Shown: one piece after another, positions 5,221 to 5,319 of the stretch
Layout: the number at the start of each line of letters is the position of its first letter
Numbering within the stretch: position 1 is the stretch's first letter
DNA from: Deltaproteobacteria bacterium
Lineage (GTDB): Bacteria > Desulfobacterota > BSN033 > UBA1163
Length of the DNA stretch: 5,319 nucleotides
Direction: 5' to 3'
NCBI GenBank assembly: GCA_016875155.1
Contig: VGSD01000230.1
Span: forward strand, 1 to 5,319
Notes under the pieces: model-generated
Databases searched by the model: none
Told to the model about the DNA's origin: nothing
Seen by the model: only the letters and a program-made list of their open reading frames with translations
Position numbers and translations under genes: made by a program

Positions 5221-5319
5221 ATGAATGTTGGAACGCTTTTCTCCAAAAGTGCGAGGACCTATCCAGAGAGGTTAGCGATCGGTTATGGAGACTATGAGCT
5301 TACCTACCACCAGGCCAAC
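5221..5319 (+). CDS. AMP-forming acyl-CoA synthetase/ligase, N-terminal fragment
   Basis: Only the first 33 codons are in the window; the gene runs off the right edge. The start is clear: ATG 5221 follows a G-rich GGGGAGG (ending at 5214) by six bases and lies 18 bases after the hydrolase stop. The residues MNVGTLFSKSARTYPERLA, then IGYGDYELTYHQAN, match the typical opening of the ANL superfamily: an amphipathic helix LFxxxAxxxP, a strand ending in A-I-xx-G, then a short turn and LTYxxxN. Members activate a carboxylate as an acyl-adenylate and transfer it to CoA. Since only the N-terminus is visible, the catalytic core and the substrate cannot be judged, and other ANL enzymes (adenylation domains) are possible. 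In this operon a CoA ligase for a catabolic acid is the most natural reading. Confidence 0.8.
   Translation, partial: MNVGTLFSKSARTYPERLAIGYGDYELTYHQAN

Overview
The window looks like a piece of a Gram-negative, probably anaerobic, bacterial chromosome. The gene style (PAS histidine kinase of the HxxNNP type, NtrC-class activator, sigma-54 promoter, acyl-CoA metabolism, dispersed palindromic repeats) would fit a deltaproteobacterium (Desulfobacterota). That placement is inference from style and was not checked by alignment. All genes read on the + strand.

Layout: (1) 1-1251, the 3' part of a PAS-domain sensor histidine kinase whose reading frame is open to the left edge. (2) 1252-1629, a 378-base gap packed with repeats: an inverted pair of REP-like palindromes inside a longer inverted repeat, two degenerate direct repeats, and a C/G-run hairpin. 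(3) 1630-2997, a complete sigma-54-dependent response regulator (receiver, AAA+ with GAFTGA, Fis-type HTH). (4) 2998-3187, a regulatory region with a perfect 28-bp palindrome, a weaker dyad, a near-consensus -24/-12 promoter with exact spacing, and a very strong Shine-Dalgarno sequence. (5) 3188 to the right edge, a tight operon: a short-chain dehydrogenase, an exported alpha/beta-hydrolase of the MetX (homoserine O-acetyltransferase-like) fold, and the first 33 codons of an AMP-forming acyl-CoA ligase.

The simplest reading is a self-contained signal-to-operon circuit. The PAS kinase senses a cue and phosphorylates the NtrC-type regulator encoded next to it. The regulator binds the palindrome about 138 bp upstream of the predicted start site and activates sigma-54 polymerase at the -24/-12 element, turning on the catabolic operon. 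A plausible but unproven job for the operon is to split an ester or related compound outside the cytoplasm (exported hydrolase), then oxidise (SDR) and CoA-activate (ligase) the product. The substrate cannot be read from the sequence.

The most interesting points are the complete regulator/palindrome/sigma-54 promoter arrangement, the exported MetX-like enzyme that has the catalytic triad but lacks the usual GHD context of true homoserine acetyltransferases, and the REPIN-like element with compensatory base changes lying between kinase and regulator.
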